Source: Strix aluco
Lineage: Eukaryota; Chordata; Aves; Strigiformes; Strigidae
DNA: 64,000 bases
Assembly (NCBI RefSeq): GCF_031877795.1
Contig: NC_133934.1
Coordinates: 106,022,610 to 106,086,609 of the forward strand
Direction: 5' to 3'
The position numbers were made by a program, and so were the translations under genes. A model generated the notes under the pieces. It did no database searches, had not been told where the DNA came from, and was given only the letters and a program-made list of their open reading frames with translations. Shown piece after piece: positions 1 to 13,300 of this stretch (position 1 is the stretch's first letter; the number at the start of each line of letters is the position of its first letter).

Positions 1-2225
1 GGAGGTGGGGAGCAAGACCATGCAGAGATTGCTTAGTTGCTCTCAGATCTACTTTTTTAATGTGATCCACTCACTGTCACAGGATCCTTGGGAGGATGGG
101 AAGGAGAAGCCCGAAGCTGGAGCCAGTTAATGTGAATTAAGTGAGCAATACCCTGCACAACACAAGGAGCCTGAAGAATGATGTCAGCCAGTGACTGCAA
201 GAACTAGGCAATTATCTTTGTGATTTTTCTCAACCCAAAATGTGGAGAATGTGTATGAAATATTTCCCCCTAGAACTTCATGTGGCAAGACCTGCAGACT
301 CACAGGGCTGGTGTGTTGTACTGAGAACAAGTGAAAGCAGGGCCTGTTAAGTTGTTTGAAGGGGGGAGCTTTCTCTTTTAGCCAATTGCTCATTGCCAAT
401 GCACAGTCTTGCTTTCACCCTTCCCCAGTGCTCAGGAGCATGGGCTGGTCTTCCTTCCAGCCTGATGAGATCAGCATGGAGTTCCCGCCTTCCTGCATGC
501 AAAAAAGCCAATGTTGTGGGCAATTCAAGGAAGGGGCAAGGCAGATAACAACCATTCCCTATGGCTTTCATAAAACCTCATGTCCTAGAGTCACCTATTC
601 CAATGTGGACACTTGTGTGCAGACTGGCTGAAAAAGGACTATGCTAATTTGTTCATGCTTCTGAGCATCAGCTTGGTAGCAAGCATAGTCCCTACCCTTA
701 TGGAAACAGAAAGATAAGAGGTGGAATTGACTTTCCAATAACTTTCACTGGTTTTTGGAGTGCAGCCCAAAGGACAGCAGTGGGGAGCAAGTCAGGCAGG
801 GGGTCTGTGTTGTATTATGGCAGCAGGAAAGGTCATTGTGATTTTCGTCTCTGAGGAGGGGAGTGAGAGTCTTTCTCTGAACAGTTCACCAAATATTGTG
901 ATCTGAATTGGGGACATTGGAACTGTTGACAGACTGAGCATAGTGCTAACCAGTTTAGCCAAAAGATGACTAAGGTAGGGGAAGCATTCTTGTCTCCAAA
1001 CATCTGTGAGGAGATGGGGATTATGTTAACAAAGGAGAAAATTTAGACCAAGCATCAGGAAAATGCCTCCTAGAAGTGAAGTGTGTCTCCTCAGGGAGGG
1101 GGTGGGAGTCCCATATCTGGCAAGATGGGAACAGCAATAAGTAATAACAAGTCTGATTACTTGCCATGTAATGATAACAAATAATGTAAAATGAGTCTTG
1201 TTAAAGAGCTAGAGTTCTCTGATAACAGGCAAATGCACAAGCCAGGGGATGAGTAGGATGGGACTTGGGGGGGTTTCTGATGCTGGCAGGGTGCCCCTGC
1301 AAGTTGTGGTGACATCCTTGGGCCATAAAGCCTGTATTTAGGCTTTTGTTTACTCAGTACTTCAGAGCAGAGGTAAGTTCAATTCCTGGGCCCCTTCTTG
1401 GAGGTTTTTAATTTGAAGGAGAAGGAATCTGGTACAGAAATTATCAATTTATGCTTTATTTGCTAGCAGTGGAATCCCAGAGTCACCCCCCCACACCCCC
1501 CACCCCACCAGCTTTATTTCACTCCCATGCTGTTTGGAGTGGAATAATCTCCCAGCAAAGAATGCAGACAGGAAAATGTATGTTTTGGATGGGGGCTGTT
1601 CTGTGATATGAACCAAGGGCTGGAGTGGAGTCTTAGATGGACAACCACATCCAGGAGTATGTGAGAAGCATCTTCTCTGAGTTGTGGCCAAGACCCTAGA
1701 TAGCCTGGCCAAAGGCAGCCCTGCCTACAGAGCAGGCAGAGCTATAGATAAGAGGAGCAACTGGGTCTATGGTCCCAAGCAAGCCCCAGACACCCACATT
1801 CTGGGGCCAAGCCCCCATGTTGCTCTGCAACTAGTTTCTTGGAAGGAGACTAGTAACGATCTCCTATTTATATATCACTCAAAAAGATGGGGTTAAGGCC
1901 AGGGCTCTTTAGTGTTTTGGGGCTTTTGGGTTTGGTGAATGATGAGTCCTTGATATGCTTTGGTAACCCAGAAGCAAGATGGCAGCATTTTGTCTTCTTT
2001 GCAAACTTGAAGCCTTGGGGTTTTTTTAGCATGGGCTGTAGTGCCAGCCCTGGAGGGTTAAAATGTGAAAGGGGAACACCCTTTGCTTTTGCCTTTGCCC
2101 GCTTGGTCTGACAATGATTATCTCCTAAGTGGTAGTCATAAGAGGGAAAATATGACTGAGAGGGTGCTGGGAGAACTGCACCAGTCCTGTGCATCACCTG
2201 CCCCACCAGTGGAAGAAGAAATGGG

Positions 2226-2232
2226 TGACTCA
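2226..2232. promoter_or_regulatory. Consensus AP-1 site (TGACTCA)
   Basis: A perfect TGACTCA heptamer lies in GC-balanced intergenic DNA and is followed about 40 bp later by a CAGCTG E-box. FOS/JUN, JDP2/JUN and BATF/JUN dimers all bind this sequence. About eight such heptamers are expected by chance in 64 kb, so function is not established. Confidence 0.25.
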
Positions 2233-3979
2233 GGGCCTGGGAGCACAGCAGGGGCAGGAGGGAGGTGGCAGCTGCCTTATCAGGTTCTGGTTGAGAGTGG
2301 CTGAATGCTATCCACGGGGGTCTGCCTCTGTCCACCAACCAGCTTTGTGAGAGATGAAGTGGCCTTACAGCCTTACAGCCACCACACCTCATGGAAAAGG
2401 CAGACCAGAGGGCACTTGACCATGTGAATGTGAGACACAGGCAAACATGGGGAAGAAAGACAAGAAAGGTGCTGGTAGTTGAAGTCGCTTTTTATCCTGG
2501 AACAGGTTTGTCAGAGTACAGCCACATCTGCACAAGGTGTCCTCTCATAGTCTATATGGAAGCAAGCACAAAGGGAAAATAAACTGTAAGAATCAGGCAC
2601 TTCAACAGCCAGATCAGCAAGACTGTTGTCCACAGTTATCCCAAAAGAGGCTGCATCATTTCAGACACACTTCCTCTCCCCCAGTCCTGCTACCTTCACC
2701 CAGTAACCAGACTTCTAGCATGTTCCTGCCAGGAGCTTGTTAAATTTCCATGCAGAGCTTGGGGTAGCTGAGTGCAGAGGGTGAACGGTGGGTGCTGGGT
2801 GGGATGGGATGGTCAATCAGGGCAGGAGGAGCACAGCATGCATGCTTGCTTGGAGATCAAGCTGGAAGCTCATGGAGGCTCCCTGTTCCCCCAGGCTCAA
2901 CCCAGCACAGCCTGGCCTGGCACATGCGGGATGGCTTCAAACTGTGTGTTGTTTATAGGGGCTTCTGAGGATACTTCCAGCCTGCCCTAATGTGCAAGCC
3001 ATACCTCCTGTTCCTCCATGGCCCTTCCTCAGCTAAAGACTCTCTTCCTCTTTTTTATCCTGTGAAGGGTTTGGTTCCCTGTGTCCTTGGGGCTGAAAGG
3101 ACAGAAGTAATACACAACGCCCTTGGGTCCATTTTCCATTGTAAGAACCCACCAGGCTCACCCAGAGCAAGCTCGGTACATGGAGATGGATCATATACCA
3201 CAAGAACAAGTGCCAAGAAGAGAGGAACAACCTGTGACAGAGCCAGTCTGCAATGGTAACGTACCTTCTGTGGAAAACTGGTGGTCAGTTTTTCTCCCAG
3301 GTGCTACAGATAGGTGAGGGGAGCCCCAACCGGCAGGATGCACACCATGTGCATTATGAAAGGAACCTCAGAGCCATGTGAAACCCATTAGCAATGTCAC
3401 CTGTCACTTTTGTCTGGCTTGTGGATGGCCTGGCTGAGAGCTCACCAGCTGTCCTATTCCCACCAGCCCCAGCTCTCTTTTTGTGACAGAGGTACCTAAA
3501 CTAAGCAAGCGTGGGTAGTCCTGAGCTCACCTGTACTGAAACGGCTCCCACATGTGGCTGCTGAGCTGGTGTGACACAGCTCAGAAATGTCCCACAGCAG
3601 GAGGCCAAACTATCTTGCCACAGGAAGAGGAACCACCACAGCCAGCATGGCCCTGCACACCCTGACCCTTGCTACAGCACCAGCCAACCTGGCTTTGCAG
3701 ATCACTAATGGGGGCAAGCACTGGGGGGGAATGGTCATCACTCCACTTGCCCCCCCTCCAAATCTGTTGCTAAAGCCTGGCCCGACTTGGACGCTGGGTA
3801 CTAAAATGTCTAAGGAATAAATGGAGAGTCCCGTAAGGCTAATGCTGGGAATGATCTGGAGTGTGAATTTCTCCCTGTCCCTCCCTAAAGCAGACCTGCC
3901 CTGGGCGCCATGAGGGCCATGGAGAAGTTAACTCCGCAGCTGGGGAGACATCTGCTATTTGGCGAGGATAGGTTCTTTC

Positions 3980-4260
3980 CACAGAGGCTGCTAATTCTGC
4001 ATGACCTAATCTGGGTTTGCTGCTTCTCTGTGCTGTGAGTCACAGTGTGCTCGGTCCCTCGGTCACTACGGCAGGCTGCAGGACTTCACAGTGGCCTTTT
4101 GCTCTTCCTAGAGAGGATGACTCTCTTTGACTTGGCTGCTGTGTGCTGTTTGACACTTTCCATTTATGTGTAGTAAGATCACTGCGATCTGCAGCAACAG
4201 TAGGTTGTCATCCTAAGATCTTCTCAGCAACGAACAATACATTAGCTGGCTGGGAGTCGC
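3980..4260. promoter_or_regulatory. Candidate regulatory block with AP-1 site
   Basis: A TGAGTCA site at 4036-4042 lies in a stretch of mixed composition without simple repeats. It is about 12.3 kb upstream of the JDP2 TATA box. It was picked on texture only; conservation could not be tested. Confidence 0.18.
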
Positions 4261-4926
4261 ACTGGTCCAGAATGATGCCTGTATGAAAAATTTCCCCAAA
4301 GGAGCCATTGACAGCTCTTAGGAATTGAAGATCTCAGAGAGATACAGCCAATAGTGCGGGGCAGCTGCCTCGTCAAGGTAAAGCTTTACAGAGCTGGGTG
4401 GAGGGTAAAAAAAAACTTGGTATAAAAATAAAGCAGAAGCTGATCATTCATTGCAAGATGAGCACTGCCTTCCTCATCAGCCTGCCCAGCACCCATGGAA
4501 AAGCTGTTGCCATCAGTAAACCCAGCCCCTTGACCGGAGGACTCTCTACCCTACCCTGCACCTACTGGGGCAGCTGAGCCCCGAGACTGTGCAGATTCCC
4601 AAGCTCCAAGCACTGGGCCATGGGTACCAGATTAGCTCTTTTTATTTCCTTTCATTTAGCAGGATCCTGCAGAGCTGGGCAGCTGCCAGTCAGTCTGTCA
4701 AGACGCAAACTATTTTGGGAATTTTTATGATGGAACAATATTTTTTCGGTAAACAAACGGAAAGCTGTTAAACAGGGACCTTCACCTCACAGCTCCCGGT
4801 TCAGCTCCCTCACTGCTGCGATGCCACAGTGACTGTACTGTCCACTCTGCAGAGCTCCCTTCATGGCTCCAGCAGGGGCTAAACAAATAGCAGCTTTTTT
4901 TTTCCCCTTTTCATGAACTTCTCAAC

Positions 4927-4975
4927 AAAAAAAAAAAGAAAAAAAAAAAAAAAGAAAAAAAAGTGAAGAAAAAGA
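4927..4975 (+). repeat. A-rich homopolymer tract
   Basis: An almost pure adenine run from 4927 to 4962, interrupted by single Gs, is followed by an A/G-rich tail to 4975. It could be a simple repeat or the decayed tail of a retroposed sequence. The preceding 150 bp show no element I can name. Confidence 0.75.
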
Positions 4976-7900
4976 GTAATTTTGGTTTAAGCAGCAGAAG
5001 TGTTTTCTTGGTGGACTTAACCCCTCATATGCCCAAGGACAAGCTGTATATTGGCTCTGTGTGCTCTATTATCCGACCATGCAGCATTTAGCCACATCCC
5101 AGGCTGGATTTCCTCAGGACTGCTGGAACATGAATCCAACCAGCAGTGACACAGGGCTGACTGTACACAAAAGGAAGACTTCCTTTTTTTGCAGTGTCTG
5201 TTAATAGGAAGCCCTGATGAAATCATAGAGTGCACAGAGGAAGATGTTTGTAGGGAAGAATTGAACAAGGAAAGGAAGGGCAGAAACCTTTCCCACTCTA
5301 AAATGGAGGTACTGCATTTCTCAGGGGAAAAACCCATAAGGGACCAGTGAGTCCTTCTTCTGCCATGGGCTAAAATTGGTTTCACGATTCTTATGTATTG
5401 GTGGCAGTGGAGAATCCAGTCTCACATGGGATGTATCTGCCCCAGCCTTTGGGGGAACTGATTGATGACCACCAATTGGAATGAGCCAAGACACATGTCC
5501 GCTCCACACACGCTTTGTCCACGTCATGAAGGCAGTTTGTGGTTTTCCTCAGTTCCTGGAAAGTCCAGTCCAGCTTGTACAACAGTGTTGGCTCACGCAG
5601 GCCCTACTGGCAGCCCGTTAACTCCAGAGCATGCAGATCACTGAAGCGTCTCGAGGGATGGTGTTCTGCTTCTCTCCTCTGCCCCTTGTTCCACTGTCAA
5701 AGTCATCAAGGAGTTGTAGTTTGCCCCACTGAAAGCACACACAATGGGATCTTTTGCTTGCCCTGTCCTGATTCTGCCTTGGGATCTCTCCTGTAACTCA
5801 TTAACTGTTCTCGCTCTGAGACTCTGCTACTAATGACTTTTTCAGAGGAGCCTGCAGTAAAGTTGCTGGTGAGCAACGGCACTTTCTCCCCAGTCAGCTG
5901 TCTTTCCCTCTCTGTGGGCAGTCGAAAGCCCTTCACTTTCCTCTCTCATCCTCCAGTTTCTCAGGTTTCTTCTGTGTGCTTTTTCAGCCTCAGCAGGTCA
6001 GCTCTGGCACCTCTGTCCCTTACCCTTCCCCATTTCACTCTGACACTTCCTGGGATTCCTCCCATGTCTATTCATACATGTGACCCTCTTCTCACCTACA
6101 GGTCTTCAGCACCCTTCTAGGGCTGCTTGTCCACCCCACTGTTACTTCTCTTCCTGCTCTCTTCACAGAGTGGATTTCCTCAGCACTGTGGTTTGCTCTC
6201 GGCTGTGTAGGAGCAGAACTCACCTGGTCCCACCGTGAGAGTGCTTAGGGACGGGAGTCCCAGGAGTGCTGGGAGGACACGGGGTGAGCATCTCAGGAAC
6301 AGCAGCAGAGATGCACACCAGCACTCAATCTCTCTGGTATTTAAGGCATCCCCATTCTGCAGCTGGATGTACAGAGACTGATTTACTCAGGCCTTTTGGA
6401 TCCTGAGTCTGCATTTTAAACAGACACCTAAGCTGTCAAAATCCCTGTGGCTCATATCTTCTCTGATTACAGCTTCTGCCATCTGTTATTGGAGTCCCAT
6501 TCCTATTTCATCTTCTTGGTTTGGCTTCCCTCTCTTCATTCACTAACTTCCCCTCTCTTCATTGCACCTCACAATTTAGCCCCATGAATTACTTATGTGT
6601 GCTTAGCTGGTCCATCTGCCCCACAGAGAACATACTCCATCCCCAGTAAATAGCCCAGCTCTCCTCCTTTTTATCTTTTTCTCCTGAACTGGTTATGCTC
6701 TTCTGCAGGGCGTTATCTCTTTAGCGCTCAGTGGCTTACCCAAATCAGTTTTGCCTATGCCTATCACTCCTGTTCCTCCTGCTCAGCCTCATTCCTTCCC
6801 TATAAAAGGCTTCTCTTTCTGCTGCAGTTTTATTCCTCCAGCTTTTATGTACCTCAATCTCCCCCAAGTCCAGGTGCACTTTGTGTTCTGTGCCAGCCCA
6901 GGAGCTATGCTCCAGAAGGGTCACCACACTGGAGTGGGGACAATCCTACAGCAAGTCATGCCAATATAACCTGTTCTGCTTATGTCTGCCTTATGCCTCT
7001 CTGGGCCTTAGCCTCTAGTCATCCAGCTCTGTCTTCTTCATGTCAGGCCATCAAAGCCAGCTTTATGATCCCAACTTTGCTTTGAGCACTTGTCACATGG
7101 AGATGCAGCAGAACACATGGGTTTTGTCCCAGCAACTTCTGTGCTGCGACTTGGCCACAACCACTTGTAGCTCTAGGCACTGGGCACCAAAAGGACCCTT
7201 TGTGTCTATGGTTTTTATGGCTGTCCCTTTAGTCAGTCTGTAGATAAATACACCCACAAGGCTGGAAGGCAACTCAGCCCCTCTGTGGCGGTTACAACAC
7301 CCAGCTGGACTACAGGGTCACTGGTGGGGGCCCTCCCACAAGGGTGCCTTGTACTTGGGAGGAGCAGGGAAGAGGTCTCATATGGTGACACTGACATTGG
7401 GCCTTGGGCAAGAGCTCAGAGTCCTGCCCTGTTTTCACTCAGTCCGCCTGTGCCTTTGCGAAGGACGTTCTTTCTCTCAGCTTCCAACCTGCAGGCATCT
7501 CCTGGTCCTCTGTTGTTTATGATACTGCAATTTGTTGCCTTGGAAATAAGTACTGTTTTATCCCAAACAGAGCCTACAGTTTCACAGTGCAATCAGCGAG
7601 AGGAGCAGATGGTTTCCCCCATCTCTTCTGTTGTATTTCCCATTATCCTCATCCATAGTTGGACGACAGGAATCTGTGATTCAGTGCAGGTATCTGTGGC
7701 CCAGCTATATCTACCCATGTAAGCTGGGAAGCCATGTTTCTGCTGGGATATGACATCCCTTTGTGTCTAGCATCACCATTTTGGCTTCTTGCAAATGGAA
7801 CTTGACCAAAAGCCTAAAATAAACAACTTCTTGCTGACTTCAGTGATGTCTATAAGCGGTGGGCAGAAGGAAGATTCAACACCTGCAGTTGCTGTTTCCC

Positions 7901-8020
7901 AGGGCTTTGTAGTATCTCTCCTTAAACTTTCAACCCGCTGCAAGCTCATTTTACTGTTTTATATGTTGAACTTTGGACAATGTATGCCTTGTACTCTCTG
8001 CAGACACTGGTATGATGGTG

Positions 8021-8155
8021 TCCTTGCTCTCTTCAGACTTCTTTCTGGTCTCACTGTTTGCTTTCCCTCTTTTCCCTGGTTTATGAGTTTTCTCAGAAGG
8101 AATCCTGTGCTCTGGCCTCCTTAGGCTGGAGTGTTGTGTTGTTGTTTTTCCTTTC
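8021..8155 (+). repeat. 135-bp direct repeat, copy 1
   Basis: This block matches 9880-10014 in the same orientation over 135 bp, with seven substitutions and no gaps (about 95% identity). Similarity stops sharply at both ends. The segment is pyrimidine-rich. No known element was recognised. It may be a local duplication or two copies of an unrecognised dispersed repeat. Confidence 0.85.
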
Positions 8156-9879
8156 CTGCAGTTCTCCTGGCCTGAAGCTCAGCTGCAGTTTGGCAGCAGC
8201 TATGCTAGGTAGGACTCAGGGAATAGGGTAGGGGCTAGGTCTTCATGCAAATGTCTTTTCCTGGAAGCTCTATCAGAAGAGCTGTTGGTACAGGGGCACA
8301 GTGGGGTCATGGCTCTAATATGCACTTGGGGAATCAAAGATATGTGGGAGACTCTGTAGGGCTGAGGAGCCTTTGGGATCTGAAATGGCTGAGGAATCAG
8401 CAATTCCAAGCCCAAGATTAATCGCTTTGCAAACAGTTCTGCTTTCATTCCTTGGCGTTATTCTTTGTGATTCAATCTGAGTTGTTTGAATTCTGTTCTG
8501 AGGCTTATGTCTTACCCAGCACTTTGCTGCTTGGGTGCTGTCTTTCATTGCCAGAGCAAATGGGAATGAGTAAATTTAGGCTGGAGATTAACAGAATATT
8601 TCTTCCTTTCATAGCAGTAGGATCCTTGAGCAGCTTTCTAGTGGGAACAGGGAGAGCAAAACCCCAATTGGTTTCAAGATTGAGCCTGGTTAGTTTATGA
8701 AGGAGATTATATAAGTGGTGCTGTTAGAGCTTGTGGCTGGATTTAGCGATCAAGTGTCTCTTCCCATTCTACCTTTCTGGGAGCCAGCTATGTTTAAAAT
8801 TCATTTGAAGAAGGGAAAATTAGCCTCAAGGTTCAAATGTTCTGAATTAAAAATGGAAAATGGAGCAGAGGCGATTGAAAACTTTGGTTCTTGGTTATCC
8901 TTGCCTAGTAGCACGCAGGCTGCAAAGCCAGGGCGAGTGAGGAGGTTGGCTTGTAGAAAGAACCAACATTCCTGTAGGTCAGCGTGGAGATGTAGCATAA
9001 GGAGGGCAAAGCAGAGCCCTGTGGGTGGTGATCATGAGTGATGGGGCAAGGAAGGAGGGCCAAGTGCAGTACTGGTGTAGGGGATGCAGGCCCATGAGAT
9101 TATGGGAGGAGGAGAAAGGAAGAGAGTTGCCTTTCCTGTACATACTGTATCTGGCTCTTTTGCTTATCACTGAATTTATCCTTTCTGCAATGAGTAACTG
9201 ACTAAGGCTCCTTGTGCTGCACCATTAATCTGTGGCTTTCCATTAACAGGCAGGTGCTTGTACCCGGGGGACCACCATGCTGACTGCCAGAGATTCCTGG
9301 CACCGGGTACTACGGAGTTAAGCAGCCAGGCTGGAGTGTGCAAACAAACAGCAAGACCTGTACTAACAGCCCTGCTTTGTGTTAGTGGGAAGCACAGGCT
9401 CCAACTTCTTCCGATTTCTCACCTGTCCAGACTGGTACAGAGAGAAAATGCCTCTTGGATTTGCAGAGAAAACCACACCTATTTACAGTGGATTCCCCAG
9501 GGCCCTCCTGTGGGGTATTAACCCTTCAGCCCCAGGCTAACAGTCTCCCTTTGGCATGGAGAATTCCCCACCATCCCTGGGGAAATCAGCCCTTCTCCCT
9601 CTGCTGCAGGGACTTCTCCTGTTTGTGGCCCAGGGCATTGACGCATCCACTCTGTAGAGCAAGTCACTGCTTTCTCTTTCCTGTCCATCTGTACAGTTAT
9701 CTCTGTCCTTTGCACTGGGGCTCTTTCTGTGGGAGCTGGGCTTTCTGACCCAGCTCCTTCCCCAAGAAAGCAGAACTTGCTCTGCTGTGTTTGGGTTGGA
9801 CCTGTGATCGTGTCTCTGTGTTTGTCTCAGACCCCACCAAGTTTCCCTGAGATACCAGCTCATCCCTCCCCTTGAAATA
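8156..9879. other. Intergenic spacer between the two direct-repeat copies
   Basis: About 1.7 kb of unremarkable intergenic DNA separates the two repeat copies. No exon, RNA gene or recognised mobile element could be supported. Confidence 0.5.
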
Positions 9880-10014
9880 TCCTTGCTCCCTTCAGACTTC
9901 TTCCTGGTCTCACTGTTTGCTTTCCTTCTTTTCCCTGGTTTCTGAGTTTTCTCGGAAGGAATCCCGTGCTCTGGCCTCCTCAGGCTGGAGTGTTGTGTTG
10001 TTGTTTTTCCTTTC
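9880..10014 (+). repeat. 135-bp direct repeat, copy 2
   Basis: Second copy of the block at 8021-8155, about 1.86 kb downstream, same orientation and same length. It differs at seven positions, six of them C/T or A/G transitions and one A/C. A polypurine stretch begins about 30 bp after it ends. Confidence 0.85.
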
Positions 10015-10042
10015 GTCGCTATGGGCAGGGATTTTGAATACT

Positions 10043-10215
10043 GAGCCAAGGAGAGGGAGGGAAGAAGAGAGGCAGTGAAAGGAGGGAGTACAAGGGGAGG
10101 GATGAAGAAAGTCAGGAAAGTGAGAAAGCAAAGTGTGCAGTGGAGTGGGGTAAGGAAGGGACGGTGGAGGAATGAAATGGGGAAGGAGGATAGAGGGCAT
10201 TGTGGAGAGAAAGAA
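10043..10215 (+). repeat. Polypurine-rich stretch
   Basis: The + strand is dominated by A and G for about 170 bp, with many GGA and GAAAG groups. The strand bias removes most stop codons from the complementary strand, which explains a 265-codon minus-strand open frame spanning 9537-10334. It is low-complexity sequence, not a gene. Confidence 0.7.
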
Positions 10216-10349
10216 TTTTGGATAAACATCAAGGAGAGCTTTTTCATTGGTTCTTTTATTAATAACACTACTGCAGCAGACAGCACTATCCAAAGGAAGG
10301 CAAGGACCCCCGCCTGAATCTGCCTAGGACACAAGGCATGAGAGGTTAT

Positions 10350-13300
10350 TCAAGGCAAAGATATCCTTCAGAAAATGGACATCCAAGCCTAGAGCAGCCA
10401 GTATGAGCACAGGCTGCATCAGGGAAAATGTTAGATGGGAATTTGGTGGGTAGGGAGAGAATGTGAAGCAGAAAGACCCGGAAAAAATTATAGGACCTTC
10501 TTTCAGTCTGTTGGAAGTAGGAAGCCTGGGAGAGGGCTGACAGGTTTTCTGGGAACATGGAAGAAAGGAGAGCAGCTAAGGAAGCTTAGGGCACTGCAGA
10601 GAAGCTAAGTAATTCCTATATCAAAGAGAAAAAAAGATAACACCCCCCCTAATAGTGCAGCTCAGCTGCTACAGACACCATCAGGCAGTGAGAACTTCTG
10701 AAAGCAAAGGTTGGTGTCTTAGAAAACAACAGTCCCCAGGACTGGGCACAGCACCTCAGGAACAGAGCACTAGCGACCACCAGTTGCATGCAGAAATAGG
10801 GGAGGGCAGGGAGAGCCAAGGAATTGTGGACACGGGCCTTATTTTGATGCCAGGTAAATTGCTGGGATGCTCATTAAGGATATACAGGTCCCCTCCACAC
10901 ACCCATCTCATCCGCTATGTTACAGCGAGAAATCTGCAGCTTGCTTTCCTCTGTAAAGGAAAATCCTGCTCCTGGAGCTGCTAGAAGTTATGGAGTGTTT
11001 CCTGCTGTAGGAAATAAGAAGGACATGGATTTTCAAAAAGCCGTGAGCAGTGTCTTTCACGGGAACTTCTCAGTGAGGCTAAGCGGCCATGAGGTGATTT
11101 GTGCTGGCACTGCTGAAACTGCAAAGAAGTAGAAACCAAGGGCCCTGAAGGCTCAGAGCAGTTCTTCTGTGGGAGCCATGCAGGGGTGGCTTTGTAGTAG
11201 GATGGAAACTAATCCAGAGAATATTGTAATGCCACTGAGTGAGTCCGGGGTAGACCTTTAGCTCCAATACTCTGTGTGCTTCTCATCACCCTTGCTGGGG
11301 AAAACAGGGGAGATACAGACAGATAAGAAAGTTACTAAAAAGACGAAGCCCCTTCCACATGAGCAGGGATTGCAAGGAATGCAACATGTCAGTTTATAGA
11401 GAAGATAAATGGGGAAGAGATATGAATTAGATAGGACTATAACTTTTTTTAGCAAAGACTGTCTATTTCAAAGTCTAAGCCAATGCCTAACTGACGAGAT
11501 AAGAAGGAAATTCCTCTCTGGAGAGGTTATTCCACAACTGTCCAACATAAAGATTATTTAACTTAAGGATCCAGCACTGTCAGAGACAAGCTCTTGCACA
11601 GCGTTTGCCAGCCCCAGTATCTAATCAGTCTTGTTTTTATAAACAAGCAGCCTGGGGATAAATCAGCCCATCAGCCTGTGTCCATTAGGGTGCTGTCTGA
11701 CCGCTGTGGTGGTGACTGCTCTGGCCTCAGCACCACCACCAGCCCAGACACAGCTGCTTTTCTCCAGTGACTCAGGGGCAATTTACCATCTTCTCGCTCC
11801 TACTGCTTCTGTGATTTGTCTCGTTGCTCCCCAGCCCAATTCTGCAAAACAACTGGAAGTAAATTTTTTTAAAGAAAAATCAGACTAGAAATGAGGTATG
11901 GTTGCGTGAAGGGAACAGCTAAATCAGAACTGAGTCGTGGCTGGTGGGGATGGTGTGACGTGCAGCCAGAGGTAGCCGAAGGGCAGCTACGTCTTGACTT
12001 GCATCACCACCACCCTCCCCTGCAGGCTGAAGCTCTTTCTTGCTGCAGATAGGTACTGTACTCTGATTTACAGGAATTTGAACATGTAAGTCCTAGGTTG
12101 CATCCTTCAGTGGATGGTTTTCAGTATTGACCATCAGGATTGCAGATAATCCTAATACTAAAGGCACAGATCAGGAAAAAGGGAAGCAGATTCATGAGGA
12201 TTTGGGTGATTTAGGTGGATGAGTAACAGATGAAAAGCACTGTTTCATGTAGCAAATGTTAGATGGCAAGTGTGGGAGCAAGGAGCCGGTCTGAGGAATC
12301 CCAGCCAAGCAGAGCCACAGCACAGCTCTCTGAGCCTCAGTGGGTGGGAGTGGAATCATCAACCCTGTCACCCTGTGTAGAGAGGCAATGCAGGAGGAAA
12401 TTTTCCATGTAGGAGGTCAATGTGCCTTTATGTCTGCCAGCCATGTCCCACGTGCACGTTGTTGTGCTAGTCAGCCCTGAAGAGATTACAGAAGGGAGAT
12501 GAGCTGGAGTGGCTAACATTCTGATTAGACATAGAATATTAATTAATATCAAGCACATAAAACTGTGCTTGGACGTGCAACAGAGATATTTATGTCTAGG
12601 GTATCATTGGCTTCCTTGGCCAAGAATGTCCCAGGGAGGTTACTGTGAGCTCAAGTCCACTGATGGTGGTGGCATCAAGAGGGTGCGGAGGGCAAGCAAA
12701 GGACTATCATTGCTGAGGTCTTAAACATGCTTTCAGTGGGCTTGGAGGACATGGCACATTAAATGTCAGGGACCCTCAGGAGCCTTGTCAACACTCTGGC
12801 TCTATCTCTGTGCCACGGACAGGGCTGCAACATCAAGAGTCATGCCGAAAATCCTGGCAAGGTGGACCAGTACTGACTCTGCCTCCCCTGCCCACCTTCA
12901 GAGGACATGGGCCTGCCCCAGGCAGCATCCACTCCTGCTGTGAGATGGCCATCAGACAATCCAGAAGAGAGGGGTGAGAAGAACAAGGATGGCTGCAGTG
13001 CTATCACGTGTCATCCTGGCCTAGGCCTGAATACAGGTGATGAGCCACACAATTCATCCACGTGGGGAAGGCAGAGAAATGCATGCTAGCAGGCAAAAAG
13101 CAAAGACTTTTCCCAAGGACTGAGAGCAACTCCTTTGCAATCAAACTCCTGGGGTGGTGCAGCTCTGTTTTGCTCTAGAGTTCACTCTGTTCCTGATGAT
13201 AACTTTCTGGCCCCATGTTGTGTTGCGGAGGCTGTGTTTCCACATCCATGAGCCTTCACCTTCCACACACTTTATTTTGGACAAAAATATGCAAATCATC

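Larger units (their letters stand above)
1..8020. other. Intergenic DNA upstream of JDP2 (distal part)
   Basis: No coding exon could be supported in this stretch. Open frames are short (under about 150 codons), start without promoter context, and show no family resemblance I recognise. The + strand from about 5.86 to 6.85 kb is pyrimidine-rich. Isolated motifs and an A-rich tract are listed separately. By synteny this should be part of the FOS-JDP2 interval, but no FOS exon is seen. Confidence 0.6.

Noticed and set aside
9537-10334. 265-codon minus-strand open frame
   Set aside because: Explained by the polypurine/polypyrimidine bias and the direct repeat; no recognisable family, no splice or promoter context.
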